Shown: piece by piece, positions 5,993 to 12,963 of the stretch
Position numbering within the stretch: position 1 is the stretch's first letter
How the letters are laid out: every line of letters begins with the position of its first letter
Origin: Pedobacter panaciterrae
GTDB taxonomy: Bacteria > Bacteroidota > Bacteroidia > Sphingobacteriales > Sphingobacteriaceae
DNA: 36,917 nt
Direction of reading: 5' to 3'
NCBI RefSeq assembly: GCF_001636695.1
Contig: NZ_LGEL01000056.1
Location: 1-36,917, forward strand
Notes under the pieces: model-generated
Databases searched by the model: none
What the model was told of the DNA's origin: nothing
The model's input: only the letters and a program-made list of their open reading frames with translations
Made by a program: the position numbers and the translations under genes

Positions 5993-7360
5993 TTACACTT
6001 TTCTAAGTGACTTAATCTTGTACATAATCATCAGTACTACACCTATCAGCGCATAAACACTCAAAATAATAAGCGATGATATATTAACCGAAACCGCGAT
6101 ATCTTTTGATTTCATGAACAGCGTTAATATAGAAAGCCCTATGCCTGCACCTAAAAAATACGATGTTGTGCCGATACTAGATCCAAGACCATAGTGCGCC
6201 TTAGGGATTCCCTGTACCGAAAGTACCGATAGTGCGGTGTAACTCATTGTCATGCCCAGTCCGGTAACAAAAGTGGCCGATAAAAGTACCAGAACTAATG
6301 AATGGTTAAACAGTACGCTACTGGTTAGAAACACGCCACCGATAAGCATACACAACATTCCTGCTATACCCAATTGCGGAACGGTAAGTCGTTTTGTTAA
6401 AATAGGAATACCAAATTTTGCTACAACGGCCGACAATAAGCTAAACGGAACCAGCAACAATCCTGATTTGGCTGCACTTAAATGCATGTCTTTTTGAAGA
6501 ATTAGCGAAATCATAAACAGGAAGCCCGTAAAAAATGCGCCTAAAAGGATAAACACCAAGTTGGCCGTTACTACAGATCGGGAATTAAATATAGACAGGT
6601 CTATTAATGGGTCTGACAAGCGAGTAAGTCTGTTATACAGTATTTTAAGGAAAACCAATATGATAATAGCAAGCGAAACCAACAGCCCTGCATGACTTTG
6701 AAACTCGCCAATGGTATGTACTGCATAGCTGATCATTAGCAAGGTTGCAGCCAGCAGTAAGCCCGAAACAACATCTGGTGTCCTTTTGTTCTTTTCTGGT
6801 ATATCGGCTTCCAGATAGAAATAAGCGATAATAGCTACAAGAAATAGGATAGGTACATTGATCAGAAAAACCCAGTGCCACCCCCATAGGGTGCTGATGA
6901 TCCCTCCGAATGACAGTCCGCTTCCGGATCCAATAGCGGCAAATGAACTGAAAATACCTATCGCTTTGCTTCGCTCTTTTTCTTCTGTAAAATTGTGGAT
7001 TACTATGGATAGGGACGAGGGCATGATCAGCGCTGCAGCTAAACCTTGTACTGCTCTAAAAACTGCCAGTGCCTGAAATGATGGCGACAAGCCGGCACCT
7101 AACGAGGTTAGTAAAAACAATACCGAGCCAATCATAAATATTTTCTTTTTACCTACTACATCTGATAGTTTTCCGCCAATAATCAGGAAACCTCCGTAAA
7201 GCAACACGTATAGGGTTTGCAACCATTGTACCTGATCGTTGCCTACTTTAAACTGGGCTTGAATAGACGGTATGGTAAGGTTGATGATGGCAATATCCAG
7301 GGCTTCTACAAAAATTGCCATAGAAGCGATCATCAGGATGATATTCTTTTTAGAAAACAT
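5993..7360 (-). CDS. MFS exporter of the DHA2 (EmrB/QacA) type (455 aa)
   Basis: An inner-membrane proton-driven exporter. The length and about 14 hydrophobic segments fit the DHA2 family. Visible motifs: an acidic motif D-like LDIAIINLTIPSI in helix 1 (about 21-33), motif A GGKLSDVVGKKK after helix 2 (about 62-73), AVFRAVQGLAAALIMPSSL near 100-118, and a motif C-like GSGSGLSFGG near 144-153. DHA2 members usually export drugs or hydrophobic compounds; the substrate is not deducible. The gene is divergent from an Lrp/AsnC regulator (125-bp gap), which is the likely controller. No membrane-fusion partner is adjacent, so it probably acts alone. Confidence 0.9.
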   Translation of the reverse strand: MFSKKNIILMIASMAIFVEALDIAIINLTIPSIQAQFKVGNDQVQWLQTLYVLLYGGFLIIGGKLSDVVGKKKIFMIGSVLFLLTSLGAGLSPSFQALAVFRAVQGLAAALIMPSSLSIVIHNFTEEKERSKAIGIFSSFAAIGSGSGLSFGGIISTLWGWHWVFLINVPILFLVAIIAYFYLEADIPEKNKRTPDVVSGLLLAATLLMISYAVHTIGEFQSHAGLLVSLAIIILVFLKILYNRLTRLSDPLIDLSIFNSRSVVTANLVFILLGAFFTGFLFMISLILQKDMHLSAAKSGLLLVPFSLLSAVVAKFGIPILTKRLTVPQLGIAGMLCMLIGGVFLTSSVLFNHSLVLVLLSATFVTGLGMTMSYTALSVLSVQGIPKAHYGLGSSIGTTSYFLGAGIGLSILTLFMKSKDIAVSVNISSLIILSVYALIGVVLMIMYKIKSLRKV

Positions 7361-7380
7361 AAGTTAGCTCGTTGTTCTGT

Positions 7381-7388
7381 CAAAAGTA
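7381..7388 (-). promoter_or_regulatory. TAnnTTTG promoter element for the DHA2 exporter
   Basis: The minus strand reads TACTTTTG, matching the Bacteroidota -7 consensus 20 nt before the ATG at 7360. It lies in the gap shared with the divergent regulator. Confidence 0.4.
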
Positions 7389-7485
7389 GAAATAATGAAT
7401 TTCTGATTGAAGAGATAAAAAATAATAAGAACATTTTTAGTGATATTTGTGTGTTTGTAGAACAAGTGTCTTTAAAGAGCTCAAA

Positions 7486-7977
7486 ATGATGTCGAAAACA
7501 GAACAACAGAAATTGCCGGAAATTAGTTTAGATGGTAAAGACCATGAAATACTGAAACTGATAGAATCGAATAGCAAACTTACAGTGAGGGAAATTGCTT
7601 CGCAGATTCATTTAAGTCCAACGCCAACCCATGATAGAATTAAGCGCTTAGAGAAAAGCGGGGTAATTAAACAGTATTCTGCCATTCTGGATAAGCGTTT
7701 GGTAGGTAAAAAGATGATTGTTCTGTGTATGGTTACTTTAAGAGAACATAACAAAAAAGCAGGGGCTGTTTTTGTTGATGCCATGAAAGGTTTTAAAGAG
7801 GTTATTGAATGTTATAATATTTCAGGGGATTTTGACTTTATGCTCAAAATTGTAGCCGAGGATATGGAAAGCTATCATACGTTCTTTGTAGATAAGTTAA
7901 CAGAAGTGCAAGGAATTGGACAAACGAAAAGTGTGTTTGTAATGGATGTGATTAAAGAAACGCATAATTTGATGTAG
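7486..7977 (+). CDS. Lrp/AsnC family transcriptional regulator (163 aa)
   Basis: An N-terminal winged-helix HTH (LDGKDHEILKLIE then LTVREIASQIHLSPTPTHDR and IKRLEKSGVIKQY, about 12-60) is followed by an RAM/AsnC ligand-binding domain (MIVLCMVTLREH, a GDFDFMLKIVAEDMESYH segment, and VQGIGQTKSVFVMDVIKE). This is the full family layout. The frame is open upstream to 7447, but ATG 7486 (or the adjacent ATG 7489) gives the normal N-terminus. Divergent from the DHA2 exporter, which is the obvious target. Lrp-type proteins respond to amino acids or similar small molecules and often control exporters for them. Confidence 0.92.
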   Translation: MMSKTEQQKLPEISLDGKDHEILKLIESNSKLTVREIASQIHLSPTPTHDRIKRLEKSGVIKQYSAILDKRLVGKKMIVLCMVTLREHNKKAGAVFVDAMKGFKEVIECYNISGDFDFMLKIVAEDMESYHTFFVDKLTEVQGIGQTKSVFVMDVIKETHNLM

Positions 7978-8040
7978 GGGGATGGGATGAGATGGAATGG
8001 GATGAGATGAGATGAGATGAGATGAGATGAGATGGAATGG
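7978..8040. repeat. short tandem repeat of GATGA units
   Basis: Six perfect GATGA units occupy 8001-8030, embedded in imperfect copies (GATGGGATGAGATGGAATGG twice in variant form) from 7981 to 8040. The tract starts immediately after the Lrp stop codon and ends 10 bp before the palindrome half-copy at 8051. Confidence 0.9.
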
Positions 8041-8050
8041 ATTGCTTTGT

Positions 8051-8140
8051 CCGTCATCTCGATTGTCCGTCATCTCGACGATAGGAGAGATCTCTTGTTT
8101 AGGAACAGTTCAAGAGATCTCTCCTATCGTCGAGATGACG
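8051..8140. repeat. long palindrome, copy 3 (subtype CGATAGG), left flank of the GIY-YIG gene
   Basis: Perfect 30-nt arms at 8068-8097 and 8111-8140 surround a 13-nt loop. A 16-bp near-tandem duplication (GTCCGTCATCTCGATT at 8049-8064, then GTCCGTCATCTCGACG at 8065-8080) adds a left half-copy. Its right arm is identical over 30 nt to the right arm of copy 4 on the other side of the GIY-YIG gene. Confidence 0.95.
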
Positions 8141-8215
8141 AATAAAGAGAGAGATTACAGGGAGGTGTTGTTACAACTTAATTGGATAATCACCGACTAT
8201 TACCCAAATCAATTT

Positions 8216-8223
8216 TATATTTG
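8216..8223 (+). promoter_or_regulatory. TAnnTTTG promoter element for the GIY-YIG gene
   Basis: TATATTTG matches the Bacteroidota -7 consensus 48 nt upstream of the ATG at 8272. It lies inside the segment enclosed by the two palindromes, so the gene may carry its own promoter. Confidence 0.4.
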
Positions 8224-8271
8224 TTTAAAGAAATTAACTAAACTGTTCCAAACAAAAATATATTACTTAAT

Positions 8272-8571
8272 ATGGATAGAGGCGGTTGCATATACATAAT
8301 GACCAATATAGCGCGTACGGTGCTTTACATTGGTGTTACATCAGATCTTCAAGCCAGAATTGCTGAACATAAGTTAGCTGTAGATCAAAAATCATTCACA
8401 GCAAAGTATAAATTGTTTTATTGTATATTCTATGAAATGCACCCTTCAATAATTGAAGCGATCGCTCGGGAAAAAGAAGTGAAAAAATGGAACAGAGCAA
8501 AGAAAACAGCGTTAATTAACACAGTAAATCCTGCCTGGAAAGATTTGTCTGATGAAATTAATTCCTGGTGA
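8272..8571 (+). CDS. small GIY-YIG nuclease-domain protein (99 aa)
   Basis: A single-domain member of the GIY-YIG superfamily, close to the UPF0213/YhbQ group. Motifs: CIY at 6-8 and YIG at 19-21 (the GIY/YIG pair, with the first Gly replaced by Cys), the catalytic-type Arg at R29 in LQARIAEH with H33, and the metal-binding Glu at E67 in AREKEVKKW, followed by the basic NRAKK. All residues expected for catalysis are present. No DNA-binding extension is attached. The gene lies alone between two palindromes of the same subtype, its stop 21 bp from the right one. Nuclease activity is inferred from the family; the target is unknown. Confidence 0.92.
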   Translation: MDRGGCIYIMTNIARTVLYIGVTSDLQARIAEHKLAVDQKSFTAKYKLFYCIFYEMHPSIIEAIAREKEVKKWNRAKKTALINTVNPAWKDLSDEINSW

Positions 8572-8592
8572 TTTAGGTGTGTGGCCATTAGT

Positions 8593-8666
8593 CGTCATCT
8601 CGAGGATAGGAGAGATCTCTTGTTTAGGCCATAGTCCAAGAGATCTCTCCTATCGTCGAGATGACG
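8593..8666. repeat. long palindrome, copy 4 (subtype CGATAGG), right flank of the GIY-YIG gene
   Basis: Arms 8593-8622 and 8637-8666 pair at 29 of 30 positions (G8604 faces G8655) around a 14-nt loop beginning TTTAG, as in copies 2 and 3. The right arm is identical to that of copy 3. No left half-copy is present here, unlike copies 1-3. Confidence 0.95.
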
Positions 8667-8701
8667 GACAAAAAGGACAAAAAGGACAAAAAGGACAAAA
8701 A
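8666..8701. repeat. tandem repeat, four 9-bp GGACAAAAA units
   Basis: Four perfect units begin at the very last base of the palindrome's right arm and degrade into GGCAAAAAAA and related A-rich sequence up to about 8725. In one frame this reads GQK repeats, but that frame has no support as a gene. Confidence 0.95.
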
Positions 8702-8746
8702 GGCAAAAAAACAAAAGGGCAAAAGAGAAACACCACGCCATTCCCC

Positions 8747-11110
8747 TTAACTTTCCAAAACGTAATGCGCTACCTTTTTAAACAATTCCTCAGGTAAAAA
8801 AGGCTTTATGATATAATCATCAATACCTGCTTCTTTTATCTGATCCTGTATTTCAGTGGCAAGGTTTGCGGTAAGTGCAATTATGGGTATGGTAACACCA
8901 GATTTACGCATCTTTTTTGCAGCCTCATAACCATCAAGAATAGGCATCTGCAAATCCATTAGTACAATTTCATGCTTAGAGCCATCAAACTTATGAAGCG
9001 CTTCAAATCCATTCAGTGCTACATCAATTGACGCGCCCCAGCCCTCCAGATATCGCTGTGCGACAAGGATATTCATCGGATTATCCTCTACCAACAGGAT
9101 ATGTATTCCTTCAAGCGGTTTTGCTTCTTCTTTAAGCGGTTCAGTATTGTAGTTAACCTTATCTCTTTTTCCAATCTTCTCAAAAGTCTGTTCGAAATAG
9201 AATGTAGAGCCTTTGCCTTCAACGCTTTTTACATTTAACGTAGAATCCTGTAATTCAAGAATCCGTTTTGAAATTGCCAATCCAAGACCTGTACCTTTTG
9301 GCCCTTTAAAGCCACTTGAATTAACCACCTGCATAAACCTTTCGAAAATAAGGGCCAATTTTTCTTTAGATATACCTATTCCGGTATCTTTTACCTCTAT
9401 AGCAAGGGTAATGGAAGTTTTACTTTGAGTTTCGACCCTTACGGAAACATCAACCGAACCCTGGTCTGTAAATTTAATTGCATTATGTACCAGGTTGGTA
9501 ATTACCTGTGTAGCTCTGGTTGGATCGCCTATTACTTTGCTTTGCAGTGCTTTATCTATGCTTAAATTAAGGCTTAAGCCTTTATCCTGCGCTGCCATTT
9601 CGAGGCCTTTAACCACATATTCTACAATAGAAGCAATGTCCATTTCAACATGCTCAATAGATATTTTTCCTGCTTCAATTTTATGATAATCCAGAATATC
9701 ATTTACAATAGCCAACAGGTTATTTGCCGAAAAGCGCAATACATCCAATTGCTCTACCTGATCTTCGCGCGGATGGCTTTTTAACAACAGGTGGCTCATG
9801 CCAATTACGGCATTTAGCGGCGTCCTTATTTCATGACTCATGTTGCTAAGGAATTCGCTTTTAGCAATTAATCCTTCTTCGGCTTGTGCTTTGGCCTTTT
9901 TTAATGCAAAAGAAACGCGGTGTGATAATGCCAGCGACTGAAGGAAAAAGAACGTGATATAGCAGATAAAGCTGGCCAGCTGATACGGTGGTATAATTAG
10001 CCAGTAGTGGAACAAGGAGATAGCGAATGCCGGAAATAAGGCAATAGAGCTCATTAACGTATATATTGCGCCGGCTCTGTTTCTTTTGTATGCCCGTATA
10101 TAGATGTAGGGAACATAAAGTAAACAAAGTACCATTACAACCAAAAAAGGATCTATTAACTGGGTGAAATAGTATGCAGGCAGGAATATAACGCCTACGC
10201 TGAATATGCCACATATGGCACCTATTACTTTTACCGGTAAAAAGCGGACATCTTTAGGGTATAAAAAGAGGGTGTATAGCGCAAAAACACCTATACCCAT
10301 AAATAGCGACAGATACTCTAGCCTTATGGTTAGGTACCAGCTAAGGTTGGGTATTATGGTATGCAATACATAGGTATCGGTGCCTATCATTCTGTAGCAA
10401 TAAACCAGAGAAAATATGGCGAAAAACAGGATTGCTTTATCTTTTTTTCCAAGCAGATACAGGCCCAGGAAGAAAAGACCGCCCATAAGCATACATCCGG
10501 TAAGGATAAGGCTTATTGATGCCGATTGTCTTTCGTGCAGCAGGAGCAAATCTCTGTTCCCAATTACTATTTTCTTTTTTATACCACCTCTGCTGTGCGC
10601 AAAATTGGATACTTGTAACAGTACATTTAAAGTATCTACATGTGCAGGTATAACAACGGTTTGGCTTTGCCAGTAAGGCTTAGAACTTTCTTTATTGGTG
10701 CCAACGGTTCCGTTAGATGCTTCTAGCTTACCGTTTATGTATAGTTTATATGATGTATAAGTTTCTGGCATAGCCAGTAGCAATGTTTCGTTATTGTGGG
10801 GTAGTAATATGGTAGTTGTATAGCTGGCGTAGCCAAATGATGGCAATAATTTTCCGTCTCTCTTTTTTGTCCACTCGTATGGAAAGTTTACGATTTTACC
10901 GTTATTGGCCAGGGTATCCTGAGGATCCAGAAGCCGATTCCAGTAAAATTCCCACTGGCCGCCAAGTTCTGCAATTTTAGTAAAAGAATGATTACGTAAA
11001 TCTATGACTGCTTTTGAATTAACTGAAGGGCGAATGGTTGCTCCTGAAGCTATTTTGCAGCTAATTAAGATTACAATTAGAAGTAAGAGATAAGGCTTTT
11101 TAACCCGCAT
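8747..11110 (-). CDS. hybrid sensor histidine kinase with 7TMR-DISM sensor and receiver domain (787 aa)
   Basis: An inner-membrane sensor that autophosphorylates on His and passes phosphate to its own receiver. Order: signal peptide (1-24); periplasmic beta-sandwich 7TMR-DISMED2-like domain (about 35-175, including [14 protein letters not shown]); seven hydrophobic segments (about 195-390); HisKA with phospho-acceptor H426 in [16 protein letters not shown]; HATPase with N-box [10 protein letters not shown]1 DTGIGI and G2 [10 protein letters not shown]-terminal REC with phospho-acceptor D719 in [11 protein letters not shown] and the conserved K in IIKPF. It has no output domain, so phosphate probably goes to a separate regulator. 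The ISC at the end of the signal peptide could be a lipobox, but seven helices make that unlikely. 140 bp from the divergent lactonase gene. Confidence 0.95.
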   Translation of the reverse strand: MRVKKPYLLLLIVILISCKIASGATIRPSVNSKAVIDLRNHSFTKIAELGGQWEFYWNRLLDPQDTLANNGKIVNFPYEWTKKRDGKLLPSFGYASYTTTILLPHNNETLLLAMPETYTSYKLYINGKLEASNGTVGTNKESSKPYWQSQTVVIPAHVDTLNVLLQVSNFAHSRGGIKKKIVIGNRDLLLLHERQSASISLILTGCMLMGGLFFLGLYLLGKKDKAILFFAIFSLVYCYRMIGTDTYVLHTIIPNLSWYLTIRLEYLSLFMGIGVFALYTLFLYPKDVRFLPVKVIGAICGIFSVGVIFLPAYYFTQLIDPFLVVMVLCLLYVPYIYIRAYKRNRAGAIYTLMSSIALFPAFAISLFHYWLIIPPYQLASFICYITFFFLQSLALSHRVSFALKKAKAQAEEGLIAKSEFLSNMSHEIRTPLNAVIGMSHLLLKSHPREDQVEQLDVLRFSANNLLAIVNDILDYHKIEAGKISIEHVEMDIASIVEYVVKGLEMAAQDKGLSLNLSIDKALQSKVIGDPTRATQVITNLVHNAIKFTDQGSVDVSVRVETQSKTSITLAIEVKDTGIGISKEKLALIFERFMQVVNSSGFKGPKGTGLGLAISKRILELQDSTLNVKSVEGKGSTFYFEQTFEKIGKRDKVNYNTEPLKEEAKPLEGIHILLVEDNPMNILVAQRYLEGWGASIDVALNGFEALHKFDGSKHEIVLMDLQMPILDGYEAAKKMRKSGVTIPIIALTANLATEIQDQIKEAGIDDYIIKPFLPEELFKKVAHYVLES

Positions 11111-11250
11111 TTGAAAGTTACAGCAAATAATGATCTAAATATACAAGTTTGCTTCTTATATTTTCTATTTGATTTGTTACCTTATTTCCAGAATTGTATT
11201 ACATATATTTATCGTTTAAACATTAGATTAACCAGATACGGATCTTTTAT

Positions 11251-12141
11251 ATGGTAAACAAAATAGGGGCAGCAGTGCTGTATCCTTCGGGTTGTGTATT
11301 GGGCGAGAGCCCCATGTGGCACAATGAGCGACAAAGTTGCTTTTGGGTGGATATTGAAGGCTTTGTGATTTATGAATACAGCTTGCCTGATAAAAAATAT
11401 AGCCAATATCAATTATCTAAACGTGTTTCTTTAGTGGTTAAAGGCAATACCGCCGATGAACTTATTGTGGGTTTACAGGGTGGTGTAGGCCGCTTTAACT
11501 TGGTTACTGAAACCTTATCGATGCTTACTACTGAGCTTAATGTTGATTGGAACAGCTACAGGTGTAATGATGGTGGATGTGATAATATGGGCAGGTTATG
11601 GATAAGCACTACCGAGCTGAAGCACAAAGCAGATGCTGGTGCGCTTTATTGTATTGATAAAGATTTAAAGGTTGCTGAAAAGCTGGATAAACTTTCTATT
11701 TCGAACGGTATGGCCTGGTCGGCCGATAATAAACGTCTTTACCATACTGATAGTGTTACAGGCGCTGTTAAGTCGTATTTGTATGATGAGTTTACCGGTG
11801 ATCTGGAATTTGAGCGCATTGTGGTTCAGGTTCCTTCTGAAAAAGGTGTGCCCGATGGGATTGCTTTGGATGCCGAAGGTAAGCTTTGGATTGCTTTATG
11901 GGGTGGTTATGGCGTGGGTAGGTTTGATCTGGATTCTGGTAAAATGTTGTCGTTTATTCAGGTTCCTGCACCTCATGTGAGTAGCTGCGCTTTTATTGGC
12001 GAGGGTTTAGACCGGATGATCATCACCACAGCTAAAAAAGATATGTCGGAAAGCGATTTGAAAGAATTTCCGGAAAGCGGTCATGTATTTATTGTGGATC
12101 CGGGTGTAACGGGTGTGCCTGTTTTTAATTGCACCTTATAA
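11251..12141 (+). CDS. SMP-30/gluconolactonase family lactonase (296 aa)
   Basis: A six-bladed beta-propeller metal enzyme that hydrolyses sugar lactones. The divalent-metal ligands of the family are all visible: E19 in GESPMW, N152 in ISNGMAW and D202 in VPDGIALD, with substrate-site N106 in RCNDGG. There is no signal peptide, so it is cytosolic. It is followed by an SDR dehydrogenase (23-bp gap) and a secreted GH78-like hydrolase, so it likely opens the aldonolactone made by the SDR. The exact sugar is not fixed by sequence; L-rhamnonolactone is suggested only by the GH78 neighbour. First gene of a probable three-gene operon. Confidence 0.9.
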   Translation: MVNKIGAAVLYPSGCVLGESPMWHNERQSCFWVDIEGFVIYEYSLPDKKYSQYQLSKRVSLVVKGNTADELIVGLQGGVGRFNLVTETLSMLTTELNVDWNSYRCNDGGCDNMGRLWISTTELKHKADAGALYCIDKDLKVAEKLDKLSISNGMAWSADNKRLYHTDSVTGAVKSYLYDEFTGDLEFERIVVQVPSEKGVPDGIALDAEGKLWIALWGGYGVGRFDLDSGKMLSFIQVPAPHVSSCAFIGEGLDRMIITTAKKDMSESDLKEFPESGHVFIVDPGVTGVPVFNCTL

Positions 12142-12164
12142 TTTATTAAGCAACTTTAACTATT

Positions 12165-12944
12165 ATGATGACTTCAACAGCATTTGAAAATAAAACAGTA
12201 ATTGTAACTGGTGCCGGACAGGGTATTGGATTTGAAATGTGTAAACAGTTGGCTTACAGAGGTGCCACTGTTTTATTGAATGATATAGATGAGGTGCTGG
12301 CTAATGATGCTGCACAATCAATTAGGGGTGAGGGTGCTGGAAATTGTATTGCCTGTGCAGGCGACTCTAGTGATAAGGATTTTATTCAAAGTATGGTTGA
12401 TCTGGCTGTTGAAAAGTCTGGTAGCCTGGATATTGTGATTGCCAATGCGGGTATTACTTTATTTGGCGATTTCTTTACTTATCCTCAGGATTCCTTGTAC
12501 AAGGTTTTACATACCAATTTGGGTGGCACTTTCTTTTTAGCGCAGGCTGCGGCTAATCAGATGAGAAAGCAGGGTAAAGGCGGCTCTTTGTTGTTTACTT
12601 CATCAGTTACCGGGCATCAGGCGCATAAAGATCTGGCTGCTTATGGTATGACTAAAGCGGCGCTTGAAATGCTGGCTAAAAATCTTGTACTGGAACTTTC
12701 TCCTTTTAAAATCAACGTTAATACCATTGCGCCGGGTGCTACGCTAACGGAGCGCACCATGGATGATCCTAATTATGAGGCCGTGTGGTCTAGAATTACA
12801 CCTATGGGTAGTCCGGCCAGAACAATAGATATTGCCAATGCGGCTTTGTTTCTGGTTTCGGATGGTGCTAAACACATCACCGGACAGAGTTTAATTGTTG
12901 ATGGTGGCTGGACTGCAATTAGTCCTTCGCCAAATGAAGTTTAA
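12165..12944 (+). CDS. SDR family NAD(P)-dependent sugar dehydrogenase (259 aa)
   Basis: A classical short-chain dehydrogenase: cofactor loop TGAGQGIG at 15-22, NAG near 92-94, the catalytic serine at S147 (or S146), Y160 and K164 in the YxxxK motif, PG after the active site (NTIAPGATLTERT), and the GGW C-terminus common in glucose/rhamnose/galactose 1-dehydrogenases and FabG. The acidic D in NDIDE after strand 2 favours NAD over NADP. Between a lactonase and a GH78-like glycosidase it most plausibly oxidises an aldose at C1 to the lactone. Its chemistry is certain at superfamily level; the substrate is inferred. ATG 12165 is preferred; an adjacent ATG at 12168 is an alternative. Confidence 0.92.
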   Translation: MMTSTAFENKTVIVTGAGQGIGFEMCKQLAYRGATVLLNDIDEVLANDAAQSIRGEGAGNCIACAGDSSDKDFIQSMVDLAVEKSGSLDIVIANAGITLFGDFFTYPQDSLYKVLHTNLGGTFFLAQAAANQMRKQGKGGSLLFTSSVTGHQAHKDLAAYGMTKAALEMLAKNLVLELSPFKINVNTIAPGATLTERTMDDPNYEAVWSRITPMGSPARTIDIANAALFLVSDGAKHITGQSLIVDGGWTAISPSPNEV

Positions 12945-12963
12945 AATTATTTTTATACCGCAA

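Noticed and set aside
7875-8057. Minus-strand frame with SSHLI repeats
   Set aside because: It is the GATGA tandem repeat read in reverse, plus antisense of the Lrp gene.
8027-8299. Open frame spanning palindrome copy 3
   Set aside because: It consists of translated repeat and intergenic sequence and overlaps the GIY-YIG start.
1366-8666. Palindromes as terminal inverted repeats of a classical IS element
   Set aside because: No transposase gene lies between or beside any copies, and each copy is a complete palindrome rather than a single terminal repeat.
8666-8701. Possible CRISPR-like array
   Set aside because: The 9-bp units are directly tandem with no spacers, and no cas genes are present.
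8552-8797. Open frame with GQK repeats that looks like a collagen-like or basic repeat protein
   Set aside because: It overlaps the GIY-YIG end, is made of the translated palindrome and the 9-bp tandem repeat, and runs into the antisense of the kinase gene. No independent coding evidence.
12895-12963. Upstream extension of the GH78-like gene
   Set aside because: It overlaps the SDR gene and hides the signal peptide that begins at ATG 12964.
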